In this document: positions 1 to 10,829 of the stretch, in pieces
How positions within the stretch are numbered: position 1 is the first letter of the stretch
Layout of the letters: each line of letters begins with the position of its first letter
Assembly (NCBI GenBank): GCA_023014365.1
Contig: JAEBUN010000013.1
Span: 620,001-684,000 of the forward strand
Reading direction: 5' to 3'
DNA: 64,000 nt
DNA from: Lepiota brunneoincarnata
Lineage: Eukaryota > Basidiomycota > Agaricomycetes > Agaricales > Agaricaceae
Program-made: the position numbers and the translations under genes
Notes under the pieces: generated by a model
The model's database searches: none
Told to the model about the DNA's origin: nothing
Seen by the model: only the letters and a program-made list of their open reading frames with translations

Positions 1-1
1 C

Positions 2-956
2 AAGCACATTGAGGATGCTGGGTCTGGGAACCCCGACGCACGTCTTGGTGAAGTTCTGGACGTACCCCCACCCGATGAAGCGGACGCTCGCCCTTTGCGC
101 TTCCTCCATGCTTCATTTCGTGATTAGCTTGTCCAGCCTACACGTTCGGGTCGATTTTGTGCTTCGCTACCACCAGAATTCAAAGGGAATGACGAGGTGC
201 AAAAATCGTGCCTGAGCTTTATTGGCTCACCGTTACCTTTCCTTTTGGAGAGCGCATACAATCCCATGGATACGCTGAGACCTTTAGTACCTGAACTATC
301 CCAATCTCAGGCTGAGCATGCACTGAGTCAATGCCTTGCGTGGCCATTCCCTGACCGCAAATCGACCCGGAGAGCTGCTGAGCACTTGATTAGGTTGGCA
401 CAAGGACACGCTTTCTTATCCTATGATAATTTCTCAACGCAAGGGGACCAACAAGCCGAAATGAAAAGCATACTCCGTGCATTTGACTATAATTCACTCA
501 CCTTCTCCTGGTATGGTCAAGTTGACTTGCAGCATGCCCTTCTTGGATTTATTCGCTGGATCAAAGGAACGGTACGATCCACTCTCTCTATGTCTACCTA
601 ATCTCACGTTTTGAATGTAGTCCCTTCATGATCTGGTTAGGGCGCACAGCATTAGTGAAACGGATGACAGACTCATCTCACATTTGAGAGGCACGAAACA
701 CAAAATGGAACTCCCGGTGAGAGCTAAACAATGATGGAGGGATGGCTCCTGACGTAGATACTATACCTGCACATAGGAATTGACTTACGACGATCACCTC
801 GATTCTGCCTCAGACTACAGGCGCCGTTGTTTCCTGCTGGGGTATGGCACGAAAGCAGTTCTAGTCGTCCCTGGAATAACGGGAATTTCTGCACCTAGAT
901 ACTATTCTGTTAAATCAGCCCTAGAGATATGGCCTTCTCTAGCTGAATGGTGTTGA
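2..956 (+). pseudogene. NACHT STAND (NLR-like) gene, 3' remnant, copy 1
   Basis: The reading frame from position 2 matches the C-terminal part of the NACHT family seen whole at 26063-29347. An internal block is missing: the segment following the helical linker is joined directly to the C-terminal helical region near position 50, so roughly 100 codons are deleted. A TAG at 125-127 replaces a tyrosine codon of the other copies. The downstream gene structure is preserved: exon to 571, intron 572-620, exon 621-716, intron 717-776, last exon 777-956. The exon 621-716 has the same 96-nt length as in copy 2. The copy runs off the left edge, so the Walker motifs are not visible. It is a non-functional relic. 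Confidence 0.75.
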
Positions 957-2404
957 AGTTAGTGATTCCGACCAACTGGCGGATTGCTAATCACTGGTGC
1001 CCCTGACTGCCTCATAGAGGCCATGTTGTAGATAGGATATATATACACATAGTATACAGGTAGCTACACTATCTGTTTATCTCCCTATCCTACCTACACC
1101 CCACCGCTGTCTCGTCCTTGTGAATATATGCTGTCGTCACTCTTCACCTTTCTGGATTGATTTCAACAAATGGTCGGATGAGCCAGATGTCAGCACAGCA
1201 CGACTGGGGATAGTCAGTCTAACGGTACCCCTATCCGTTTAACTAATACGGTTGTGGGCTCTACCCCCTAAATGGTACTTGCAGCCATTTTTGCAGCAAA
1301 CCCTCAACTAGGGTATTGATCACGTGACCGTGACGGTTGGGTTGGTCTTCGCCCGACTTCGTCCGTAGTGTAGCGGTCACGGCAATCACTGCCCCCGGAC
1401 CTCCTCTCTCCGCTGCAGCTGCTGGCTGGCTGGCGCAGTGCTCTTTTCCCGCCCTGCCCGCGGCTTTTGTCGACCCCTTGACTCATCCACCCTGCCAGCC
1501 AGGGAAGCCCCCGGGCTTTCGCCCACCTCAAGCTACTTTCCCATTCCACGAACCCTGTCGCACGCAAACCAACTCTCCTCGTTGCTTAGCTGACAAATAT
1601 ATTCTACTGCCAAAACCCTGAAACAGAGGATAGAGACTGGAGTACTAATGACCTAACTCGTCCCTTGCCGGTAAGGAAACCTATCACCGCATTCGCGCAT
1701 TCCAACCATGGCGCTAACATCACCCTTACCCGCCTCTCTGCAGTAAACGCGGACCTGTCGAACCTAGGCACTCATGCACCCACTTGGCTCGCGGCAAACA
1801 TAGCGCTGGCTCCATCAGAGGCAGCTCCCATCGTTCTCCCACGTTCCCCCTGTCCCGTTCCTGATTCCATGGCTATACTTCTCATTTATCTTCCGGTTAC
1901 CCTGCCGTCGGCATCGTTGGAAGGAGCCACCCTTCCCCTGTTTGTGTGACACGTCCAGCCCGTCTGATAAGAACAGTGTTGTCTCGCCAAAAAGGCTATG
2001 CCAGGTTCCGGTCCCATGGCCGTCGGCGTTTTCGTCCCGCCGTGATCCACCCCTTGCCACGAAATATGTCAAATCGGATGTTCTACCTATACTCTGGATT
2101 TAGCAGGTTTCGATTGGCTCTCCAGCATGTGTTCCTAGTTGTTGCTTGCCGAAATTTAATCTATTTTTTGATTTTGCCAAGAAAACTTTCCCTGTGTTAT
2201 TTCGTCTGTCAACTCTTCAGGCCTTAGGCCCCATCACCCATCAAGGGCTCGCCTCTCCATAAAACTGCTGTGTGAGTCTAACTTTGACTGGTACTTTGAC
2301 TTCCTGCCGCTCGCGCCCTCAGTTATCTTGTCTAATCCATCTCAGGTAAGGCCGTTTTCTCTCTGAATCTACTTTCCGTCAAGCTGATTGCCCCGTTTGA
2401 TCCC
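957..2404. other. Intergenic, no recognised gene
   Basis: Several short open frames lie here (for example 1337-1621 and 1665-1949) but none shows a recognisable domain or repeated homology in the window. The right part presumably contains the promoter and 5' UTR of the TPR-CHAT gene. Confidence 0.5.
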
Positions 2405-2411
2405 ATGACAG
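2346..2411 (+). other. Candidate 5' intron of the TPR-CHAT gene
   Basis: CAG|GTAAG at 2346 and ACAG at 2408-2411 would delimit a 66-nt intron, similar in size to the other introns in this window. If it is spliced, the ATG at 2405 is removed and translation would start at the in-frame ATG at 2429. Inferred from splice consensus only. Confidence 0.4.
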
Positions 2412-5400
2412 TGAACACATCGAAGATCATGACACACATTCCTGGGCCCGAAAAAAACCGACATGGCACAGACTCTGTTAGAGCGAGGATACTTGCCATG
2501 GCTGGGAGTATCTTCTGCGACCAATTTGCGCGGACGGGGGTGTTTAGGCTCCTCGAGGAAGCAATCATGATGCAGAAACAAGCGGTACTGCTCGCCCCAG
2601 ATGGAAACGTCGACAAACCACGGTGGTTCGATGAACTCGGGAACTCCCTCGAGACTCGATTTAGACGCACAGGGATGTTGGAGGACGTCGAGGAGGCAAT
2701 CAAGAACAAAGAGCAAGCCGTGTCGCTTACCCCAGATGGAGATGCTGGCAAACCATTGCGGCTCTCCAACCTCGGGACTTCCTTTCAGAGTCGATTTGGG
2801 CGCACGGGGTGGCGGGGCGACCTCGAAGAGGCAATTAGGATCCAAAACCAGGCGATAATGCTCACCCCGGTTGGACATAGGAACATACCAGGGATGTTCA
2901 ACCGCCTCGGAGCCTCCATCTGGAGTCGATTTGAATGCACGGGCATGCTAAGCGACCTCGAGGATGCAATCGGGAATTTTCAGCAGGCTGTATTGCTCAC
3001 CCCAGACGACCAGCCCAACAAACCAGCGCGACTCGGAAACCTCGGGGCCTCCTTCCTGGGTCGATATGAGCGCACGGGAATTTTGAGCGACCTCGAGGAG
3101 GCAATAAAGTATCAACAGCAGGCGGCACTACTCACCCCCGACGGGGATGCCAACAAACCGGTGTTTCTTACCAACCTTGGAACGTCTTTCCAGAGTCGGT
3201 TCGAATGCACAGAGATGCTGAGCGACATTGAGGAAGCTATCAAGAATCAAAGACGGGCGGTATTACTCGTACCAGATGGATATGTCAACAAACCAGCATT
3301 CCTCACCAACCTCGGGAATTCCTTTCAGACGCGCTATTCGCACACAGGGTCGCTGAGTGACCTCGAGGAGGCAATCGAGGTTCAACAACGAGCGGTGTTG
3401 CTCACCCCTGATGGGCATACCAACAGACCAGCATTGCTCCATAACTTGGGCAATTCCTTTTGGGGCCGATTCCAACGCACAGGAATGCCGGATGACATTG
3501 AGGCAGGCGATAAAAAATCAACAATTGGCATTGTCGCTCACTCCAGATGGACACGCCGACCTACCGAGCCGGCTCAACGGCCTTGGGACTTCCTACCACA
3601 GCCTGTTTGAGTACACAGGGATGTTGAGTGATCTGGAGGAGGCGATCAAGATTCAGCATCAATCAGTATCGCTTACTCCGGATGGACATCCCGGCAAACC
3701 ATTGCGGCTTTCCAGACTCGGGAATTCTTTCCACAGTCGGTACGGGCGCACAGGGATGCAGACTGACCTCGAGGAGGCAATGAAGTATCAGCAAGAGGCA
3801 CTGTTGCTTACCCCAGATGGACACGACAAATCACAGGCGCTCTTCGGCCTTGGGGCTTGCTTCCAGAGTCAATATGGGCACACAGGGCTGCTGAGTGACC
3901 TCGAGGAAGCAATTAGGCACCAACACCAGGCTGCGTTGCACACTCCAGATGAACACCCCGACAAACCAACCCGGCTCTCCAACCTTGGGGTCGCCCTGCA
4001 GAGTCGTTTTGTGCACACGGGGATGCTGAGCGACTTTGAAGAGGCAATCAAGAATTTCCAGCGGGCAGCATTTCTCACGCCAGATGGGCACGCTGACAAA
4101 GCAGGAGCGCTTAACAACCTTGGGGTTGCCTTCAAGAGTCGGTTTGAGCGCACGGGGACGCTGAGCGACCTCGAGGAGGCAATCAAGAATAATCAACAGG
4201 CGGTGTTACTCACTCCGGATGGACGTCCCGAGAAACCAATGCGGCTCACCAACCTCGGGAATTCCTTGTCGAGACTTTTTGGGCAGACAGAGATGCTGAG
4301 TGACCTTGAGAAGGCGATCGATAATTACCAACAGGCAGTGTTGCTCACCCCAAATAGCCATGCCATCAAACCAGCATTCCTCACCAACCTTGGGACGTCC
4401 TTCCACACTCGCTTTAGGCACACACGGATGCTGAGTGACCTTGACACAGCAATCAGGTATCAAGAGCACGCAGTGTTGCTCACCCCCGATGGACACGCTC
4501 TCAAATCAAGCTGGGTCACCAACCTTGGGAGTGCCTTCAAGAGCCGGTTTGATCATACTGGGTCACTGGATGACTTGGATAAGGCAATTTCACACCTTCA
4601 GTCAGCCGCAACTTCCACTGTTGGTGCCCCTTGGCCACGGGCCCGCGCTTCCCGGTGGTGGGCTCACTTAGAGGCAAAGCGGGATCCACCCTCGGCCTTG
4701 GTCGCATACCGTCGAGTTATTGATTTCCTTCAACAATTCGCTTGGGTTGGAGATCCCATCACTGCACGCCATTCACAACTCAGTAGCCTCGGTGACATTA
4801 CGAGAGAGGCAGCCGCATTCGCCCTTGACACTGGCCATCCAGATCTTGCCCTCGAGTGGCTCGAACAAGGATGTTCAGTCGTTTGGAATCAGCTACTTAA
4901 CCTTCGAAACTCAGCTCATGATCTCCATCAGGAGCACCCAGATATCTGCACCGAGTTCACACGAGTCTCACATGAACTCCAGAGCGCAGCCACACGAGGA
5001 CATGGGGCCATGGAGCCATCCCCCGATCTGAAGATCTCACTCGAGAAAGAAACTCAACACCACCATCGCCTTGCGGAAAGGTGGGATACCCTTGTCCGAA
5101 AGATTCGATTGCTTCAGGGCTTCGAAGACTTCCTTCTTCCCAAGAAAATCTCTGTTCTGAAGAAAGCTGCCAGTTCGGGTCCCGTGGTTGTCATCAACGT
5201 CCACAAGTCCCGTTGCGACGCATTGGTACTTGATCAAAATCGAGATCAAGTGGTCCATATCCCGCTGGATAAGCTGCGTTACGAGGATGCGGAGAAGATG
5301 CAGAAATCGCTGAGGGAAGACCTTGCAAACCCTCGTCTCGCCCAGAGATGGGAGGACCGTGCCGGTGCACCGGTCCCAGTAGGTGGTTCACGCATGGAGA

Positions 5401-6305
5401 GGATACTCGAGACGATATATCTGAACATTGTGTATCCCATTCTCCAAGGCCTTGACCTGACGGTGAGGACATTCGCTGTGGTAGGGCGCATGTACTGACT
5501 TCATTTGCAGACATGTCAGCCGGACCCTTTGAACCTACCTCGCATTTGGTGGTGTCCGACTGGCCCCCTCACATTCCTTCCACTCCATGCCGCCTGTCGC
5601 AAAACTGCAACCGGGATAGAAGGGGTATTTGACTACGTTGTCTCGTCGTACATACCGACGGTCAATGCCTTGCTGGAGGCACGCGTCGTGAAACGACGGT
5701 CATTCGGGCAACTCGTTGGTATTGCCATGAGCAACACACCGGGTCAAAGTCCGCTTCCTGGTGCCGAGAAAGAACTGGAGAAAATAAGAAAGCTTTTCTC
5801 TGCTGACTCTATGTGGAGGTTTGAAGTGATTCGGAACGAGGAGGCAACGGGAGGGCGAGTGCTAGCTGACATGGCGAACAATAGCTGGGTTCACCTGGCA
5901 TGCCATGCTGTCCAGGATGTGCAGGAACCCACGCAGAGCGGTTTCTGCCTTCATGATCGACGCCTGACAATCACGGACATCATTACTAAGCCATTTGCCA
6001 ATGCCGACCTTGCATTTCTGTCAGCTTGCGAAACGGCGACTGGAGATGAGAAGGCATCAGACGAGGCAGTCCATATTACTGGTGCGATGTTGGGAGCAGG
6101 ATATCGAAGTGTTATCGGAACGATGTGGTCAATACCCGACGCGGCGGCTCCGATAGTTGCTGAAAAGGTTTACGAGCACCTTCTTTCTGGAGAACCAAAC
6201 AGCGAACGGGCGGCACGAGCGTTGCATGAAGCGGTGAGGCAGCTGCGAACGTCGAGCCATGACTCATTTAATTCCTGGGTGCCATTTGTACACTATGGTG
6301 TATGA
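2405..6305 (+). CDS. TPR-repeat CHAT-domain (caspase-like) protein, one intron, one frameshift
   Basis: The N-terminal two thirds consist of about 15 tandem repeats of roughly 42 residues. Each repeat has an EEAI-containing helix, a TPDG-type turn and an LGNSF-type helix, typical of fungal TPR arrays. The C-terminus is a CHAT domain, a caspase/separase-clan cysteine protease fold. The putative catalytic His lies in HLACHA (about 5888-5905) and the Cys in SACETA (about 6019-6036). An intron at 5463-5510 (48 nt, GTGAGG...TTGCAG, branch-like CTGAC) joins two exons in the same frame and removes a TGA at 5496. A single extra C at about 3504 shifts the frame between the frames starting at 2405 and 3357, so the gene is frameshifted there or the base is a sequencing error. 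The N-terminus has no signal peptide, so the product is presumably cytosolic. In fungi such proteins are suspected partners of NLR-type death signalling; that role is inferred here. Confidence 0.85.
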
Positions 6306-6342
6306 GATATATATGGCTTGTTGTCCTTGGCTTGAGGGGGAG

Positions 6343-6549
6343 TGTTGGATTTTCACAAGCCAGCAAACAGTTGACATGATGTTGGCTGGATATTTTAGCT
6401 AGTTATTTTATTTGGTCATGGACCATATTTGTGCAAATCACAATCTTGCAATTTGTTTGCCCCCCTTTTTCTGTTGTAATTCAGTTGAGCTCAATTAGCT
6501 AGAATAATGATATGTAGCAAGACTCTCCTCAGTACTTGTGTGTACAACA
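6343..6549 (+). repeat. Copia-like LTR remnant
   Basis: A purine tract ending GAGGGGGAG (to 6342) is followed by TGTTGGATTT. The 207-bp segment ends ACAACA at 6549, giving the short TGTTG/CAACA inverted ends usual for Ty1/copia LTRs. No internal copia sequence or target-site duplication is visible, so this is a fragment if it is an LTR at all. Confidence 0.45.
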
Positions 6550-6550
6550 A

Positions 6551-6594
6551 GTTTGTTGCCAAGAAAGGAGGAGACCTCTGACCCTGCCAAGACT
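6551..6594 (+). mobile_element. 44-bp fragment of gypsy D reverse transcriptase
   Basis: These 44 bases are identical to a stretch near the start of the minus-strand D element's RT region (around 21890-21933), including the same in-frame TGA stop. They lie in the opposite orientation, directly left of a D-type LTR arm. This suggests a second, inverted, internally deleted D copy. Confidence 0.7.
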
Positions 6595-6602
6595 ACCATT
6601 AC

Positions 6603-6908
6603 TGTTATCAGAATCCCTTTATCAGAAGCCTATCTGGAAGGAACTCTTATCAGAAGCACCAAGTATATAAATAGATAGAAGAACTGTCACTCTGAAACAA
6701 TCAGAAGTGCACATCAGAACAATCTATAATTAGATAGATAAGACCTTGACTCAGTATGACTCACTTTACCTGGGTCCAGATATAATAGTAGGAGCATAGC
6801 CACACATAGTAGTATATAAGGATACCGTACTGTACCTTGTATCCTTATCTTAGTGTTATACAGTTCTTGCCTCCTATATCTCTTTGCCCTTAAACTGGCT
6901 GGACTATA
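6603..6908 (+). repeat. LTR-like arm of gypsy family D, plus orientation
   Basis: About 300 bp beginning TGTTATCAGA closely match, in reverse complement, the interrupted sequence 9847-10113 plus 17995-18035. The arm contains a TATA box (TATATAAATA, about 6663). The minus-strand arm follows the 3' end of D's internal region directly, so I read these as LTRs of D rather than terminal inverted repeats of a DNA transposon. The right boundary is set by the end of homology at GGACTATA. Confidence 0.6.
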
Positions 6909-7396
6909 AGGTATGTCTCACCCAGAACTGGCTTGATCACATGATCCAAGCGTGACACCAAGTGACTCTTTGGCAGGGGATAGGTACAAAATCTCTTATG
7001 CTGTCTGCAAACACTTGTTTGAGGAAAAGTTAAAACCACAGATTTATGGAGAATTACTATATCTACAACTCTGTGGTTTTGAAATTTTGATTTATGTCTT
7101 TTATCTAGAGTTATTAGACAAACACCATGAGTTGTCCAAATTAGGCAGGAACTATAATTAACACATCACCATGTCGTACTGAGGATTTACAGGTCAAATC
7201 TTGCAAAAACAAGCATAAAAATATGTCAAAATGAAAGAAATACAACATTGGAAACCTTGGGTGCTGGGCTGTTTCCAAAAAGCCAAAGAAAACCCATGAA
7301 AATGTGGATAACTCTAATAAAGAGAATGTGAGAGCATATTTGGTTGCTTCTGGCTGTAAAATCTGTATGAGGGTTCATTCCCTGGTTGGATTTATT
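6909..7396. other. AT-rich stretch left of the transposase
   Basis: No homology that I recognise. It is probably the upstream part of the decayed DNA transposon or an intervening remnant. Confidence 0.35.
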
Positions 7397-9838
7397 TAGG
7401 GACTCATCAAATCCTTGACCTGTACAGTTAATGAGCACATTCCTGCACCAGAAAGTCCACCAGAAACACCTAGCAATGAGAATGAGTTTGATGGGGTGTC
7501 ATATCCACACCAAACCTAGAGCTTAACCATTAGGCTTCGGCTTCTCGACTCCACGTGTGCTCCACACGACAACCCTATGCCCTCCGACTCGGCCCCGACT
7601 GGCTCCGACCGCAACCCTTCGCCCCGATCACGCGACCTACCTCTACACGTGCCACAATCACCTGACCCTCGGTGCTCCCATTGTCCAGTTCTCCATTCTC
7701 CGTCCGTAATCAGAATACGTTACCAGTCTCCATACCCGTACCGGTCTCCATTCCATTCGAAATTATTCGTAATCCGCTTGTAACCATATGGGTCTCCGCT
7801 TCGCTCCGCACGTAGTCAGTACGAGTCATAATTCGTCGAGCTAGTAGTATATATACCGTAGGCACTTGGCTTGTACTCCTCAGTCTGATAATCGAATCGA
7901 GCAGCGGACCAGTCCCCTGTTCCCTATCCTCCTCTCTCTCTGCCTCGCTCCGCTTCGGCCCCGACTTCCTGAAATACGGACTCGGACAGTAGGAGGGCAC
8001 AGCACATAAGCTGAGGCCGCAAGTCCACTCTCCGCCCGAAGTACTCCGCCTCGGTCCCGCCGTCTACGTACTGACGTCGTCCCGTCCCCCGGTTACCTTA
8101 TACCAAGGATACCACCCCGACCCTCCGCTTCGGTTCCGACCCGCACCGGCTCTAACATGGGGGCTGGGAGCATGACTATGAAGAGGGAGGGCCTCAGATG
8201 AGCTTGGATGCGATTGAACGCAATGAAGATGAAAGCAGCAATGGTCAGGAATGTATAGAGGAGTCCTTGGGCACTGAACATCAACATACCAAGCAGGGGA
8301 AATTTATTTTCCCTCCGACACCTAAAGAAGCCTACCAGGCATACCTCAACATTGGAAAGATCCTAAAACCACACCAGAGAGATGGACAGGGCTTCATTGA
8401 TCCAGGAATTGGCTCCATTACACAAACATGTTACCAGCAGAGGCAGCACTTCTGTTACACCTACTGGAAGATGCAGTCTGAGCCAGAGCAGGAGCAGTCG
8501 AGCTGGAGACTGGCTTCAAAGATGTCAGCAGAGTACTTCCAGAAGGGTACATACCTTGCTCAAAACTTGAGGAGCTGGGTCCATGCATTCATCAAAGATC
8601 CAGAATATGTTCCAGAACACCACCAGAAGGGATCTGCAGGTTGCTCAGCAATTGACGATGAAGACTTTGCTCAGGAACTACACCTCTATCTCCAAAGTAT
8701 TGGAGAGTATTGTACTTTGGATGATCTCATCAAGTATATTGCACAACCAGAGGTATTGGAGAAGCTTGGGAGGACAAAGACAATTTCAAGGCAGACAGCA
8801 GATTGGTGGATGAAGATAATAGGGTACCGGTGGATCCCTCAGCTCCAGGGACAATACTCAGATGGGCATGAATGTCCAGATGTTGTTCAATACCATGATC
8901 AGGTTTTTCTTCCTGCAATGGCTGCTCTTGAAGAAAGGACATGGAAGTGGGGAAGGGATGGACAAGCAGGTGCCTCAGTACTGCCACCTGGGGAGCGTCC
9001 TGTTGTACTCTGGTTTCAAGATGAGAGCATTTTTTATGCTCACAATCAATGCAAGAAGGCATGGGTTCATAAGTTAGCAACAGCCAAACCATATACCAAA
9101 GGAGAGGGACATTCACTAATGGTTTCTGACTTTGTGTCAGCTGACTATGGATGGCTTCGTTCACTGGACGGAATGGAGAGTGCACAGGTACTGTTCTGAC
9201 CAGGAAAGAACTGTGATGGTTACTTTGACAATGAGCAAATACATGAACAAGTTCAGGCTGCAATGGACATCCTTGAAAAGTATTATCCAGATGAAAACCA
9301 TGTTCTGGTTTTTGACAATGCGACTACCCACCAGAAATGAGCAGACCATGTAGTATCTGCCACCAAGATGCCATGAGGCCCCTCAGCTAAATTCTTTGTT
9401 GAGGTTTTGGTCTGAGATCCTGACACAGGCAAACCTGTCTATAGGTCTGATGGTAGACAGTTGAAGCAAAGGTCCCACATGTCAAATGGAAGATTCTCAG
9501 ATGGAAGTGAGCAAGATTTCTACTTCCCTGAAGGACATGAGTTGGCAGGTCAATTCAAGGGAATGGCACAGATTCTTGTTGAGTGCAGATACGAGATTGG
9601 TGGAAAGAGGGCACAATGTGGAAAGAAATTTTCTGACTGTCCAACAGGTTCAGTTACCTGCTGTTGCCAAAGGATGCTCTACAACAAGCCTGATTTCAGC
9701 AGTGTTTTTTCTGCTCTTGAAGAGGATTGCAAGGCCCGTGTTACCTGGGTTAGGGGTTCGCTCTTGAGTAGCATGGCGTTTGACACAGGATGTCTATACA
9801 GACTTGGTCCTGTCCTACTAGGTGTGACTTGGAGATGA
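7397..9838 (+). pseudogene. Tc1/mariner-IS630-type DDE transposase, decayed
   Basis: One frame can be followed from about 7397, across a solo-LTR insertion, to about 9742. The first catalytic Asp lies in WFQDES (about 9010-9027) and the second in VFDNATTH (about 9310-9333). Both motifs fit the IS630/Tc1/mariner superfamily and a transposase type common in Agaricomycete genomes. A cysteine-rich segment (about 9650-9672) follows. Homology stops near 9742 and the third acidic catalytic residue is missing. Four in-frame TGA codons (9197, 9338, 9374, 9413) sit where arginine is plausible, matching CGA to TGA. The gene is dead three ways: a solo LTR insertion, nonsense mutations and loss of the C-terminus. 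Confidence 0.75.
7497..8157 (+). repeat. Solo LTR of gypsy family A, with TSD
   Basis: 661 bp beginning TGTCATATCC and ending GGCTCTAACA, closely similar to the LTRs of element A. It is flanked by a perfect 5-bp duplication, TGGGG (7492-7496 and 8158-8162). Removing the LTR and one TSD copy restores a continuous transposase frame, which fixes the insertion point inside that gene. Confidence 0.93.
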
Positions 9839-10113
9839 CGGAGCACTATAGTCCAGCTGGTTTTAAGGGCAAAGAGGTATAGGAGACAAGAACTGTATAA
9901 CACTAAGATAAGGATACAAGGTACAGTATGGTATCCTTATATACTACTATGTGTGGCTATGCTCCTACTATATATATCTGGACCCAGGTAAAGTGAGTCA
10001 TACTGAGTCAAAGTCTTATTTATCTAATTATAGATTGTTCTGATGTGCACTTCTGATTGTTTCAGAGTGACAGTTCTTCTATCTATTTATATACTAGGTG
10101 CTTCTGATAAGAG

Positions 10114-10776
10114 TGTCATATCCACACCAAACCTAGAGCTTAACCATTAGGCTTCGGCTTCTCGACTCCACGTGTGCTCCACACGACAACCCTATGCCCT
10201 CCGACTCGGCCCCGACTGGCTCCGACCGCAACCCTTCGCCCCGATCACGCGACCTACCTCTACACGTGCCACAATCACCTGACCCTCGGTGCTCCCATTG
10301 TCCAGTTCTCCATTCTCCGTCCGTAATCAGAATACGTTACCAGTCTCCATACCCGTACCGGTCTCCATTCCATTCGAAATTATTCGTAATCCGCTTGTAA
10401 CCATATGGGTCTCCGCTTCGCTCCGCACGTAGTCAGTACGAGTCATAATTCGTCGAGCTAGTAGTATATATACCGTAGGCACTTGGCTTGTACTCCTCAG
10501 TCTGATAATCGAATCGAGCAGCGGACCAGCTCCCTGTTCCCTTTCCTCTCCTCTCTTCTGCCTCGCTCCGCTTCGGCTCCGACTTCCTGAAATACGGACT
10601 AGGACAGTAGGAGGGCACAGCACATAAGCTGAGGCCGCAAGTCCAACCCCCCGCCCGACGTACTCCGCCTCGGTTCCAAAGTCTACGTACTGACTTCGCT
10701 CTGTCCACCGGTTACCTTATATCAAGGATACCACCCCGACCCTCCGCTTCGGTCCCGATCCGCACCGGCTCTAACA
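10114..10776 (+). repeat. 5' LTR of element A
   Basis: Starts TGTCATATCC and ends CTCTAACA. A TATA box (TATATATA, about 10466-10473) lies about 30 nt upstream of AGTCTGATAAT (10499-10509), which should therefore be the 5' end of the transcript (start of R). Confidence 0.95.
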
Positions 10777-10778
10777 GT

Positions 10779-10789
10779 ATTATCAGACT
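10779..10789 (+). promoter_or_regulatory. Predicted self-priming PBS of element A
   Basis: ATTATCAGACT begins 2 nt after the 5' LTR. It is the exact reverse complement of AGTCTGATAAT at 10499-10509, the predicted 5' end of the element RNA. Tf1 of fission yeast primes reverse transcription by pairing the first 11 nt of its own RNA with the PBS; the same arrangement is inferred here. I saw no obvious tRNA-complementary PBS. Confidence 0.7.
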
Positions 10790-10829
10790 CACACTCCTCC
10801 TGTCCACCACACTCTGAATTTTTCTAACC

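Noticed and set aside
6332..6549. A full copia element at the TPR-CHAT 3' end
   Set aside because: Only a purine tract and LTR-like ends are seen. No copia RT or integrase lies upstream, where the CHAT gene is intact.
10433..10708. A repeated 91-codon minus-strand frame in the A-type LTRs (also at 17646, 32779, 39935 and 47091)
   Set aside because: It recurs because the LTRs are nearly identical. It is arginine-rich, has no domain and is interrupted in the diverged LTRs at 7497 and 22247.
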